NCBI RefSeq assembly: GCF_902806685.2 | Contig: NC_048557.2 | Span: forward strand, 8,242,666 to 8,306,665 | Reading direction: 5' to 3' | Length of the DNA stretch: 64,000 bases | DNA from: Maniola hyperantus | Lineage: Eukaryota > Arthropoda > Insecta > Lepidoptera > Nymphalidae | Part shown: one piece after another, positions 32,071 to 41,355 of the stretch | Layout of the letters: every line of letters starts with the position of its first letter | Numbering within the stretch: position 1 is the first letter of the stretch | Made by a program: the position numbers and the translations under genes | The notes under the pieces: generated by a model | The model's input: the letters and a program-made list of their open reading frames with translations, nothing else | What the model was told of the DNA's origin: nothing | Database searches by the model: none

Positions 32071-32260
32071 AGTACGCGGCCGAAAGTAATGTAGGTACGT
32101 ACATCGGACATTAAAATGACATTTCGGATTTGTAGAGCGTTGTCTCTGTCACTCGTACCTATATGACGTTTTGTCGATCTCAACGACAGGGACAACGCTC
32201 TACAAATCTGCTATCTCCTTCTAAAGGTCGATGTACATTACTTTCGGCCGTGTACTGTAC
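32071..32260. repeat. Foldback MITE, family P copy 3
   Basis: Begins GTACGCGGCCGAAAGTAATG, ends CATTACTTTCGGCCGTGTAC, the best preserved of the three copies. The stem includes GTAGAGCGTTGTCTCTGTCA. Confidence 0.85.
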
Positions 32261-33715
32261 GTAAATTTTTTTGCAAATTAATTAATATGTTTAAACAAAC
32301 TAAAGATAGTCAAAGTCAATAGTTTTGCAATTTTGTAGTTTCTTATATAGTTTTTTTACGCATAAAGCTACCTCAAAATTTGGCTTATAAAAGAAAGGCC
32401 ACCGTCATAACCTACGGGATATAAGTTATATTATAGTCTATATTATACTATTATATATTCTGTATTTATATCCCGTGTGTGAAATGAGCTTTAGCCTATC
32501 ACAGCTTCTAGCTAGAAGACACTATTAGAAGAATAGTCGGTGTATGTTGGCTTCCTATTTATCTAACTTGCATTTTACGATGTTTCAGTTTTAGAAACTT
32601 TTTGTTTAAAAAAGAGAGAGAGCCATAAAGAGTGAGGCTGGAGAGCTGAAAAAACAAATCCGGTCCTAGGAGTTCGGTCGTTGACTTTCAAATCTTGCAT
32701 TTCGTATTGCTGTGGTACGAGTAGGTATTGCTATGTTTACACTAAGCAATCAATTTTCTGCTTGTAATAAATAATCTGTCATCGATTATTACTTCGCTTA
32801 GTTTGGTTTTTTTAAATAAAAAAATAGCGAGCAACTTGACTAAAAAGGTAGACCAATGACCTCACCTCAGTTTGTAAAAAGATGGTTTTAATGCCTTTCC
32901 GTATAGGTCTGGTTTTTTTGTGCCACATGAAATTTTCCACATATTCTCGTAGAAATACTGCCTCATTACTAGCTGCCTGCAGCGGCAGATTTCTTAGGCG
33001 CTACAGCTCGCTACAGTAAAAGTAAAACTGAAATACCTATTACGTCGAAAAGCGGTACCTACTTTCGTAGGTACTATTTGCGCGGCGTTAGTGCGTATCA
33101 GAAGGAAAAAGTAAATGCCTGTTAATTTGTCCTGTGGCGGTTGCCACCGTACAAACTAGATGGCGCTGTTCAATCGACGACGTAGTCCCGAACAAATGTA
33201 CCGCCGACAGTACTCGCACTAACAGAGTGTTCTGCAATCTGGACTATAATATATAGAAGTTTCAAGACACAACCGTCGGCCCAGCTGGCGCTACCGAGCA
33301 CAACCAACCGCTCGGTGGGAGAGCTCTCTTTGGTACGGTCGAGCCTGCACACCGCTCCCGTACAAGTCCTGTTAGGTCTACTTAAGTTTTTGATACAGCT
33401 TGACTTAAACTGAAACTCGACTTAACACAGTCGTAGATTCTAAGAAATCCTTCATAGGCACTGATCTAAAATATATTGTACTACCATTCATAGTTAAGAA
33501 CCTGATTCTTTGTTATCACAGTTGAAAATTCACCTTGCCAAATCTATTTATACAAAAATGAATCCCCGAAATGTATGTACCTACGCGCATAACTTCCGAA
33601 CGACTGCACCAAATTCTTTAATTCTTTTTTTTGTTGTGTTTATGATTTCAAATTACTGATTGCACATTTGAAAAAGCAAACTTTTCCTATATTCGCCCTT
33701 AAAATTATAGTAATA
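32261..33715. other. Intergenic, nothing recognised
   Basis: Almost 1.5 kb with no supportable gene. A TTTATACAAAAATGAATCCCC / CGCATAACTTCCGAACGACT stretch near 33550 resembles the body of LEP1-like families but is too weak to delimit. Confidence 0.35.
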
Positions 33716-33885
33716 CTGGCTGCCCTGGCGAACTTCGTGCCGCCTGACAGTCGATTCAATTTTTTTAAATTTTGTCTCTCCGTAAGAAGCGTCCTCTTAC
33801 TTCAAGAAATATTATAAAAAAAGAATTAGCGAAATCGGTTCAGCTGTTCTCGAGATTTGCGATCAGCAACACATTTAGCGCTTTG
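33716..33885 (-). mobile_element. LEP1-like element, family D
   Basis: GGCGAACTTCGTGCCGCCTG, CAGTCGATTCA, TCTCTCCGTAAGAAGC, GAATTAGCGAAATCGGTTCA and GAGATTTGCGATCAGCAACA. It matches 37530-37730 block for block. Confidence 0.7.
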
Positions 33886-34289
33886 GACTATTACAATATC
33901 CACTGTCCAGGTGGTAGCATTACAAACTGATATATAATGCACGAACACGATCGATTCCTCATGTGGCGTTCTGCTTTCATGTGTGGAAAACTTGAGGGAA
34001 ACGATTTTCCAGCCAAAATTATACCTGGGAAAGTGGGCCAGTTATTTTTAGCTCACCATATATTCATCGATTGCGCAAAATGATGATGGGTATATGATTG
34101 ATATGGTACTTTCGACAGTTGGTACTTTTGCTAGCGCGTTTACATAAAAGTGCAATGTTCAGTAGGATTACGTATTATTATTTATTATTTAAGCCTTTTC
34201 TGTCAACTATTCTGGCAATAGAATAATCGCGTCGATCTACGCCAAGGAAATAGATGTCAATCAAACGCAAACCCGTCGTTCGTAAAAAA
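33886..34289. other. Intergenic, nothing recognised
   Basis: No gene or repeat was identified. Confidence 0.35.
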
Positions 34290-34665
34290 TATCATCATCA
34301 TTATTATCATGATCAACCCATAGCCGGCTCACAACAGAGAACGGGTCTCCTATAAGAATGAGAAGAGTTTGGCCATAGTACACCACGCTGGCCAAGTGCG
34401 GATTGGTAGATTTGGGGGTCCGGGATTCGATCCCGAGCACGCACCTATAACTTTTCGCAGTTAAGTGCGAAGGAATTAAATATCATTTGCTTTAACGGTG
34501 AAGGAAAACATTTGAAGAAACCTGCATGCCTGAGAGTTCATAATGTTCTCAAAGTTGTGTGAAGTCTCTGCACTTGGCCAGCGTGGTGGGCTATGGCCTA
34601 AACCCTCTCAATCTGAGAGGAGATCCGTGCTCTGTAGTAGCGGCGATGGGTTGAGAATTGAAATG
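34290..34665. mobile_element. Inverted pair of SINE halves
   Basis: 34290-34410 is the 3' half of the tRNA-derived SINE on the minus strand (ATGATCAACCCATAGCCGGC, CCACGCTGGCCAAGTGCGGA). It abuts a plus-strand SINE lacking its A box, 34412-34665 (GGGATTCGATCCCG, CTTTAACGGTGAAGGAAAAC, CTTGGCCAGCGTGGTGGGCT). The two can pair over the shared half. Confidence 0.75.
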
Positions 34666-35119
34666 ATTAAGTAACTTGTAAGTTCTACTGAAAATGACCC
34701 GTTTGTTTAAATCGGAAAGGCCAAGACAGACTCAACAATATTGAGCACAATACGACTTTTAAAAGAATTCACAGACAATATTATTTCATAATAATATTGA
34801 AATCAAGGCTGATCTACGAAAATGGGCACGAGGTGATAATAGCAGGTATCTTGTTACGGGTCTCAATTCAATTAGTAATTATACCTCAATTGTGAATATA
34901 ATTTATTCATCTTTTTTAAATTCAATTTAATTTATCGCCTATATCGACCGCCCGTGGTGTTGTTTATTGATTAATTAAAATTTAATTTACTTATCTCTTA
35001 CATTGTTACGTCAGTCGTAGTTTTGGAATATTGTGCGTAGAATTTTTATAACATGTGACGAATGTACAATGTACATAATATTATTATGTTCATGAAAATA
35101 ATTATTAATTATAAGAATA
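34666..35119. other. AT-rich intergenic stretch, nothing recognised
   Basis: No gene or repeat was identified. Confidence 0.35.
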
Positions 35120-35120
35120 A

Positions 35121-35238
35121 TTAGCTTGCATCCCGGGGAAGGACATAGGCTACTGTTTATCCCGGAAAATCAAAAAATTCCCACGGGATTTTTAAATACA
35201 TAAATCCACGCGGACGAAGACGCAGCCATCATCTAGTT
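35121..35238 (+). mobile_element. LEP1-like fragment (plus)
   Basis: GGACATAGGCTACTGTTTAT, CCCGGAAAATCA, CCCACGGGATTTTTAAATAC, CCACGCGGACGAAGACGCAG and a degraded ATCATCTAGT end. Confidence 0.7.
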
Positions 35239-35545
35239 TCTCTACATGTCTGTGTCGGCTCAGTAACAAAGTGCTTTGACCTTTGAGTAATACTCCACAT
35301 TAGCTTGTCGCATACGTCTCCGGGTCTCGAATCGACTTACCGTTAATCCACTGAGGCACAGAACCGTTCCCCCAAGTTTCGATCGTGTTTTAACGATACG
35401 TGCTAAAAATGCTAACATACTATTTGAAACTGTTAGATTAGAACCTTCACTGTCAAGTCAGGGACATTTATACGTTGATTATGTACTTTTGTACCCGAGT
35501 AGGAAAGGGTTACGATTTATTTTTATACTCACACATATATAATAG

Positions 35546-35666
35546 TACGCGACAGGTCGAGGTCGCAACCGGGGTGGCCCTTCGCGCTAACCCAGTACAG
35601 GATAGCGCGGGTGACGTGCGTGTGTGCGCCTCATACCCTGATCGCCATCTCGACTTGTCGCGAACT
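35546..35666. repeat. GC-rich foldback element, family Q copy 3
   Basis: Starts GCGACAGGTCGAGGTCGCAA and ends GATCGCCATCTCGACTTGTCGCG. The interior GC-rich arms are diverged. Confidence 0.75.
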
Positions 35667-35751
35667 ACACCTTTGAGAAAATTATGGAAACTCAGGCATG
35701 CAGGTTTGCTCACGATGTTTTACATCACCGAAATCTAAATATTTTTTATTA

Positions 35752-35860
35752 TGAGGCGGGGGGATGCCCCGCACACCCGCACGTCACCCACGCTATCCCG
35801 CACCGGGTTAGCGCGGGGGCTGTGCGGGTGTGCGGGGCATCCCCCCGCCGTAACCAGTAG
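35752..35860. repeat. Family Q core without its termini
   Basis: GGCGGGGGGATGCCCCGCAC followed by ACCCGCACGTCACCC, then the complementary GTGCGGGTGTGCGGGGCATC and CCCCCCGCC. A nearly perfect GC-rich palindrome 90 bp after copy 3. Confidence 0.75.
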
Positions 35861-36069
35861 GCTATAAACTTTATAGTATAAAGCTATCATGTTCTAAATA
35901 AAGTCTATAGTGATACTTTTACTAACTATACATATTACAAATGTCCGATGTCTGATGTTCAAATTATTTTAGTTTCTGATAACCTATTTACTTGAATTTT
36001 CATAAATTAGTATATTCTCTGATTGAAAATAAAATAGTCATCACAAGTGGGTACTCATAACGTAATGAC

Positions 36070-36254
36070 ATTTTTTTTTTTTTTTTTAAAAGAATATTAG
36101 CCATGTTAAATGACTAATATTCCCCTTTCCTCTCCAACTAAGCGTCAAGCTTGTGCTAGGAGTAGGTACGACAATAGTGCAACGGGCGGGGTTTGAACCG
36201 TCAACCTTTTGGTTTTCAGTCCGCTCCTTTACCGGTTGAGCTATTGAGGCTCTA
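36070..36254 (-). mobile_element. tRNA-Phe-like SINE (minus)
   Basis: On the minus strand the head reads as a tRNA: A box TAGCTCAACCGG, a CTGAAAACC anticodon-loop region with GAA anticodon, and B box GGTTCAAACCC. The body contains CCTAGCACAAGCTTGACGCT and the copy ends in a poly-A tail (poly-T at 36070-36089 on the plus strand). It is a different family from the GAT-tailed SINE. Confidence 0.75.
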
Positions 36255-36436
36255 AACATTCCCAAAACACTTAAGTAATAATCGAAATCAATTGAGGCCC
36301 CATTAAGTTTGAATAACAAGATTTATCAATAGAATTTAATGCTATTGTACCTGATATCCCGCTAGGCTTAAGCTATTATGTAGCTACACAATTTATCATT
36401 ACTAGTTTTTAATTGTGTCTTTGTATGCCTATTTTT

Positions 36437-36560
36437 AGGGTTCCGTACCTCAAAAGGAAAAACGGAACCCTTATAGGATCACTTTGTTGTCTGTCTGTCT
36501 ATCTGTCTGTCTGTCTGTCTGTCTGTCGGTCGGTCAAGAAACCTACAGGGTACTTATATA
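36437..36560 (+). repeat. Family K 5' fragment with (CTGT)n expansion
   Basis: GGGTTCCGTACCTCAAAAGG, TTATAGGATCACTTTG, then a (TCTG)n microsatellite and GAAACCTACAGGGTAC. Truncated after that. Confidence 0.75.
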
Positions 36561-36607
36561 GGTACATTATGTACCTAGACAAGGTAGACTTTATTCCCTA
36601 GCCACAA

Positions 36608-36800
36608 CAATGTAGCTAATTCGATTGTATACAATCTCTTAAACTAAATTCATCATTTTCATAAACTCTCACGCATGCAGATTTCAAGTTTTCTCACGAT
36701 GTTTTCTTTCACAATTAAAGCAAGTGACATATTTTAATTGTTGAAACTAAGTTATCAGGTCTAATAGCTTTGCTATCCTTTTCTGCAGGGAACATTGTGA
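36608..36800. repeat. Family F MITE relative interrupted by a SINE fragment
   Basis: Family F words (TAGCTAATTCGATTGTATAC, AATCTCTTAAACTAAATTCA; later AGGTCTAATAGCTTTGCTAT, CCTTTTCTGCAGGGA) surround about 80 bp of SINE body on the minus strand (36660-36740, CTCACGATGTTTTCTTTCAC). Confidence 0.5.
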
Positions 36801-37035
36801 AACACGAACACGTGTATCAGTTTATGAAACCGGGAATCGAAACCGAATCCATTGCTTACAAAGCGACTAGCGTATGACTGCGCTAGAGAGGTAGTCATTA
36901 TTATGTTTATATCTTATTGTTATAATGTACGTGAGCGATAATACGTTGATAGGTAAGGTTATCGCCTACTTATGAAATTCGCTTATTTTATTCGTATTTA
37001 CACTATTTACGATTCGCGTTTGGTATCAATTATAC

Positions 37036-37169
37036 CTATAGTCGACGCATTTTAAACTGAGTCGTCGAGTGAACTGTCTGTGTCGCTCGCACTTACCTAC
37101 GACTTGTAAGTGCGAGCTAAACAGACAGATAACTCGACGACGACGCAGTTTAAAATGCGTCGACTATAG
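37036..37169. repeat. Near-perfect palindromic element, family R copy 1
   Basis: CTATAGTCGACGCATTTTAA... pairs with ...TTAAAATGCGTCGACTATAG across the whole length, with a short turn around TACGACTTGTA. A second copy is at 49693-49829. Confidence 0.9.
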
Positions 37170-37221
37170 CAGGTATACAGGTATACCTACCTATCTATAT
37201 ATCAAAGTAGAAAAGTATCAT

Positions 37222-37470
37222 TGAAAAACTGGTCAAATTCGAGATGGACGGACTTTTTACGGGTACAGGTTCCGTACTATCGTACAAGATTATGTACTTT
37301 TTTTAAATTTACATGGCAATTTTTTTTTTAAATTATTCTTCGTTGTTATAGTGGCCATAAAAATAAAACTGAAAATTTAAACTCTCTACCTATTACGGTT
37401 CATGAGATAGGTACAGCCTACTGACAAACAGACAGACTGACACATCACAGATGGATACAAAACTCTAATA
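37222..37470 (-). repeat. Family K2 (minus)
   Basis: GGTTCCGTACTATCGTACAA, TATTACGGTTCATGAGATAG and the CCGT-like repeats, reversed. It ends GGGTTGA. Confidence 0.6.
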
Positions 37471-37529
37471 AAGGGTTGAGATCAATTAGCAGACCAACTG
37501 AGCTTGCAAAAACTGATTTTATTTATTAA

Positions 37530-37730
37530 CTAGCTGCTCCGGTGAACTTCGTACCGCCTAACAGTCGATTCAGATTCTTTTTCAGGATTTTTTTTAAATT
37601 TTTCTCTCCGTAAGAACCATACTCTTACTTCGAGGAATATTATGAAAAAAGAATTAGCGAAATCGGTTCAGCCGTTCTCGAGATTTGCGATCAGCAACAC
37701 ATTTTGCGATTCATTTTTATATATAGTTAT
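37530..37730 (-). mobile_element. LEP1-like element, family D
   Basis: Starts AACTAGCTGCTCCGGTGAAC and carries the same blocks as 33716-33885, ending CATTTTTATATATAG. The ACTAGCTG start (minus-strand CAGCTAGT end) is the same terminal word as family A and B. Confidence 0.75.
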
Positions 37731-38759
37731 TTATTAATTAAGTAATAGTGGGAAAAGGGGGGTGCATAATACGTTGACGGATGACAGAAGTGAGTGGAAT
37801 AAGAAGACATGTTGTGCCGACCCCACGTAGCGTGGGATAAGGTCAGAAAGAAGCAGAATTAAGTAACAATATTAAAGATTTAGACAATTTCTCCCTCATA
37901 TTTTGTTTTTATTTCGTGCAATATATGTATGTGACCCTATAAATGTATGATGTACTTACTATTTAATATTATTGTCTTATCAGTAATCACCTCTCACCAA
38001 CAACAATATAATTAACCTTTTGATAAGGCCACCGCGTGAAAGCGGTTAATAACGTAATAATATTGATTGTTTATGTGACACTATAGCGCCTCACCCCGAC
38101 TTCTCCTGGGTTATGTAACATACATAATAATATGTAGCCTTTGCCCATCTGGAATAATGTACCTTTCAAAGAATTTATTGAACAGGTTCTCCCTCTCAAC
38201 CCTCAACATAATACTGTACACAACTTACAAAATCAACACTCTCTTTAAATAATATTAATCAAGTAGGTACATACATTATTGTTAAATTCGTACTATCACA
38301 AAAGTATCGGCTGTCCTCCTTGGGAAGCTTTAAATTATCTCACCCTATGCCATTTGGGCACTGGGTTCAATAAATAGATCATAATCTTATATCACTTGCA
38401 ATATGTCTCGCTCTGGATAGTGAAGAAAATATTATATCCCATATTGCAAGCTCGGTCGCACTTACAGCCCTCACGGCAAAGCGCTCGTGTTGTCGATAAA
38501 TTATTATAGTTCTTCAACCAAGTTTGGTTTGGGCACAGTATAAAGAGAGACACAGGAGTTTGACGCCTTTGATCTCGTGATAAATGACGACCACGACGAC
38601 CCTTCAACATAGGGCCCTAACTACGTAGGCTAATTGGGTCGCTTCTTTATCCCGCACTTACCGCACGATTGATCTTTCTAGATGGCCTCGTCGAACATCA
38701 TTCCTCTGTAGTTTGGGTGAAACAAGACTATATTGATGTAAGGTTTTCCGTTGTTCCAG
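37731..38759. other. Intergenic / putative 5' flank, nothing firm
   Basis: About 1 kb without a recognisable repeat, immediately upstream of the candidate exon at 38760. No initiation site could be fixed here. Confidence 0.35.
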
Positions 38760-38881
38760 GACAAGTGGTGGCCAGAGGTCGGGGCGGGCTGCTGCCCCGC
38801 CGTGCCGAGTCGCGCGTGCGATGCGGAGCGGTCCCCGCCGCCCGCTCCCCCGCCCGCTCACCCCTGCGCGTGCGACAACAC
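38760..38881 (+). CDS. hipk: Candidate upstream exon of Hipk (alternative N terminus A)
   Basis: The acceptor TTGTTCCAG ends at 38759 and the donor GTCAGT starts at 38882. The phase-0 reading is DKWWPEVGAGCCPAVPSRAC, then a Pro-rich SPPPAPPPAHPCACDN, ending AC in phase 2, which joins the T at 46143 as Thr. Base composition is GC-rich like the Hipk exons and unlike the surroundings. I do not recognise the peptide from the family, and the exon that should precede it was not found. A minus-strand reading with its own donor-like GGTAAG is an alternative explanation. Confidence 0.4.
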
Positions 38882-38974
38882 GTCAGTATATTGTGAAGGT
38901 TCGTTGTTACTCTATTGCAGGATAGGTGCAGGTGTGCCAACTTGTCCAGTCCAGTGATCAGTCCAAGTTACAGC

Positions 38975-39100
38975 TCCGAGCCAAATTCTTGCAAATTTAC
39001 CTGCTACTATCCATTTGCCAAGGTTAGTGGTTTCTCCGCCGTTCCAAGCCGACTTCTTGCACTATCCGTTTGCGAAGGTTAGTGGTTAGTCGTTCCAAGC
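38975..39100 (+). repeat. Short diverged tandem repeat
   Basis: Two units sharing CCAAGCC or GAGCC, TTCTTGCA, CTATCC(A/G)TTTGC(C/G)AAGG and TTAGTGGTT, just downstream of the candidate exon. Confidence 0.6.
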
Positions 39101-39837
39101 CAAATAGATCACAGATCTTAGCCTAAGATTACAAATGAATAAAATAAGTTCGTTCAACTTCAACATAGAGATACCTATTAGGTTTCAAAGTAGAGATGTA
39201 TTTTAAAATAAAAAAGTATAAGTATTTATAAAATTATTTTTGGTTATTCCCAAATCTTACTCATTAGGTACTCATTAGCGGAATTGACGTGAAATCCTCA
39301 TTATCACAATCAACTTTACCTACTTTTGAGATATTTGTGTGTTTATTCATTGCTTAATGAGCTTAAAGAATTTCTGAGACAAAATAAGTCATATTAATTA
39401 ACTAAAATTAAAATATGTATCAGTCATCTTTTTGCTTTCCAATTTTTGCAATTAGCCTTTGTTGTGTAATTTTAATTAGGTCTGATTCTGATATTTGAGA
39501 TTTTAAGTAAATGTGACTTTGTTCAAAGTTACAAAACAAATTTAGAACTTGAAATTGTAGGTTTAACTTTAAACTAATAAATTAAACGAATCCCAAAACG
39601 GAAAGGGGGAAAAAACTGTTGTCTGTTTTAGACAGTAAGCAACATGCAAAATGTCTGTTATCGCCAAAAGATAACAGTCCCGTCCCATTCGCCACGAGTA
39701 AACTCTTAGATAAGAGACCCCGTTGTATTATTATGAGGGTAGACCACACAATTCAGAATATAGAAGTGGTATAGGAGCGTGAGCTAGTCGCCACGCCGAT
39801 CACTTGTGAAGCATCAATGCGGGTTATTGTTAAAATC
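39101..39837. other. AT-rich, nothing recognised
   Basis: No gene or repeat was identified. Confidence 0.35.
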
Positions 39838-40244
39838 GATCAAGTGTGAGCCGGACTCGCACAGGTGGCTTCCGTACCATCACACAAGGAATAACACTTT
39901 AATTTTTTTTAATATTATTGGCGGCCATTTTCATTTTTTTATTATTTGTCGTTATAGCGGCAATACATCATCATCATCATCAGCCTGTGGACGTCCGCTG
40001 TTGGACATAGGCCTTCCCTAAAGAGCGCCACCACACCCGGTCCTCAGCGTTCCTCATCCAGCCACTTCCCGCCACACTGGCGAGAAGTGGATGAGGAAGC
40101 GGCAATACACGTTCTGTAAAAATGACAACTCTCCACCAATTACGGTTCACGAGATACAGCCCGCTAACAAACACACGGACAGACGGACTGCGGAGGCAGT
40201 ACAATAGGGTCCCTTTGGCACCCTTCAGGTACGGAACCTTAAGA
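39838..40244 (-). repeat. Family K2 (minus), split by an RTE insertion
   Basis: Outer parts are family K2: GTGTGAGCCGGACTCGCAC, TGGCGGCCATTTTC at the left; CCAATTACGGTTCACGAGAT, CACGGACAGACGGAC, TACGGAACC at the right. They are interrupted at 39968-40097. Confidence 0.75.
39968..40097 (-). mobile_element. RTE-type LINE 3' end with target-site duplication
   Basis: The minus strand encodes SGWMRNAEDRVWWRSLGKAY followed by VQQ, then the (TGA)n tail. It is flanked by AGCGGCAATACA at 39956-39967 and 40098-40109, a 12-bp target duplication. The 5' junction holds an inverted copy of about 20 bp (TCCTCATCCAGCCACTTCCC against GAGAAGTGGATGAGGA). Confidence 0.85.
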
Positions 40245-40245
40245 A

Positions 40246-40520
40246 CAGACTTATTTAGATAACATTAGTTTGATTTGTATTGCTTGCTTTGGATGACAGA
40301 GATGATGTGCTTGCGAACTGTTCGTCATCATCATCGTGGCGCATACCTACCACTTCTATTACTTACCTTGGAATTAAAGGGCCTAGACTCTAGAGTTTAT
40401 TAATGTCAATAATATTATGTACCGTGTTCATGTAAAAGACGGACATTACAGGCCTAAACACAAACATACATTTTGTGTAACATAGAACCATAGTCTGCTA
40501 GGTCTGCTAAAATCACAATC
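40246..40520. other. Nothing recognised
   Basis: No gene or repeat was identified. Confidence 0.3.
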
Positions 40521-40670
40521 TATCTTCTTTTTGTACCTATTCTACACCCTCTACAACCTCTCGGACTGCCAAGGGTCACTGGTAGAGATCTCTCATAGGG
40601 ATAAGTGCTTCCCTGTCCACTTATACTCTCTTTTTCTCTTTATTGTAATTGTTTTTGGTACTTGATTATA
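40521..40670 (+). mobile_element. LINE 3'-UTR fragment, family I (plus)
   Basis: CCTCTCGGACTGCCAAGGGT, CACTGGTAGAGATCTCTCAT, CCACTTATACTCTCTTTTTC and TTTATTGTAATTGTTTTTGG. It matches 7879-8003 reversed. Confidence 0.6.
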
Positions 40671-40919
40671 TTAAATTTATTAAGACTTGCGTCTATACGA
40701 AAATCGCGATAAATCACAAGTTCTGTTCCTCGTTAGTTAGTGCCAATATGTGGCATTAATTTAATTTATAAAATAGAAAACTGTTTAAGTGGTTATTTTA
40801 TTCGCATTGTCTTAAATTAATCAAAACATTAATAAAAATAAGCGACACATTGAATGCCGTACGAGTAGCTACACACATTCCATTCAGTCGACGAGACAAA
40901 CAAGCAAACATACCAACAA

Positions 40920-41281
40920 CAATCACTATACTTTCCCATGCGCGTACGCCGGTACGGGTCCCTTCGTATATTATTCTTCAACACAACAATACCTACTGAG
41001 AATTCGGGATTTACGCGACCCCTAGCGGGTCTAGCTACCTGGCTATCCTCCCCCCGCACCCCGAACCCTACCCCCTTACCACCCCCCGAGTTAGTGGCGT
41101 CATTTTACCCCCAACCCTCGATAATGCGCGCACGCACATACTGCAACCGAAGAGAGTGTCGAATGTTTTACTTGAAAATTATTTGTCGCTTACCGTTATG
41201 ATGTGAATTTTGTGTTAGTGTTAATTTTAGTGTAGATAAGTTTGTGTCCATTTTAGTGTAGATAGGTTAGTGTAAAACAAA
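40920..41281 (+). promoter_or_regulatory. Putative promoter and 5' UTR of the 41282 first exon
   Basis: A C-rich, CpG-containing stretch (GCGCGTACGCCGGTACGGG at about 40937; CCCCCCGCACCCCGAACCC at about 41050; GCGCGCACGCAC at about 41127) precedes an AT-rich leader with three GTGTAG/GTTAGTG-type words just before the ATG. Composition and position fit a start region. No transcription start can be fixed from sequence alone. Confidence 0.3.
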
Positions 41282-41355
41282 ATGGATTTGTCCTTGCCCA
41301 GAGTTAAATTTGAAGCGGAGGATTATTTTGAACAAGATTTCGATTTGGAAGACAC
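41282..41355 (+). CDS. hipk: Candidate first coding exon of Hipk (alternative N terminus B)
   Basis: The ATG at 41282 sits in a good context (CAAAATGG). The frame reads MDLSLPRVKFEAEDYFEQ then DFDLED and AC, followed by a consensus donor GTAAGT at 41356. The phase-2 end joins T at 46143 to make Thr and continue VGDSSAW. The peptide is short and acidic. I do not know this start from the family, but codon pattern, donor and phase are all right. It could be the first exon of a different gene. Confidence 0.5.

Noticed and set aside
38658..38940. Minus-strand frames of 67-70 codons with a donor-like GGTAAGTG near 38658
   Set aside because: Could be a minus-strand exon, but no partner exon was found. 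The plus-strand reading fits Hipk phase, so it was preferred at low confidence.
41041..41201. Plus-strand frame 40938-41201 (RPLAGLATWLSSPRTPNPTP)
   Set aside because: C-rich leader sequence upstream of the ATG at 41282, no splice sites in phase and no known domain.
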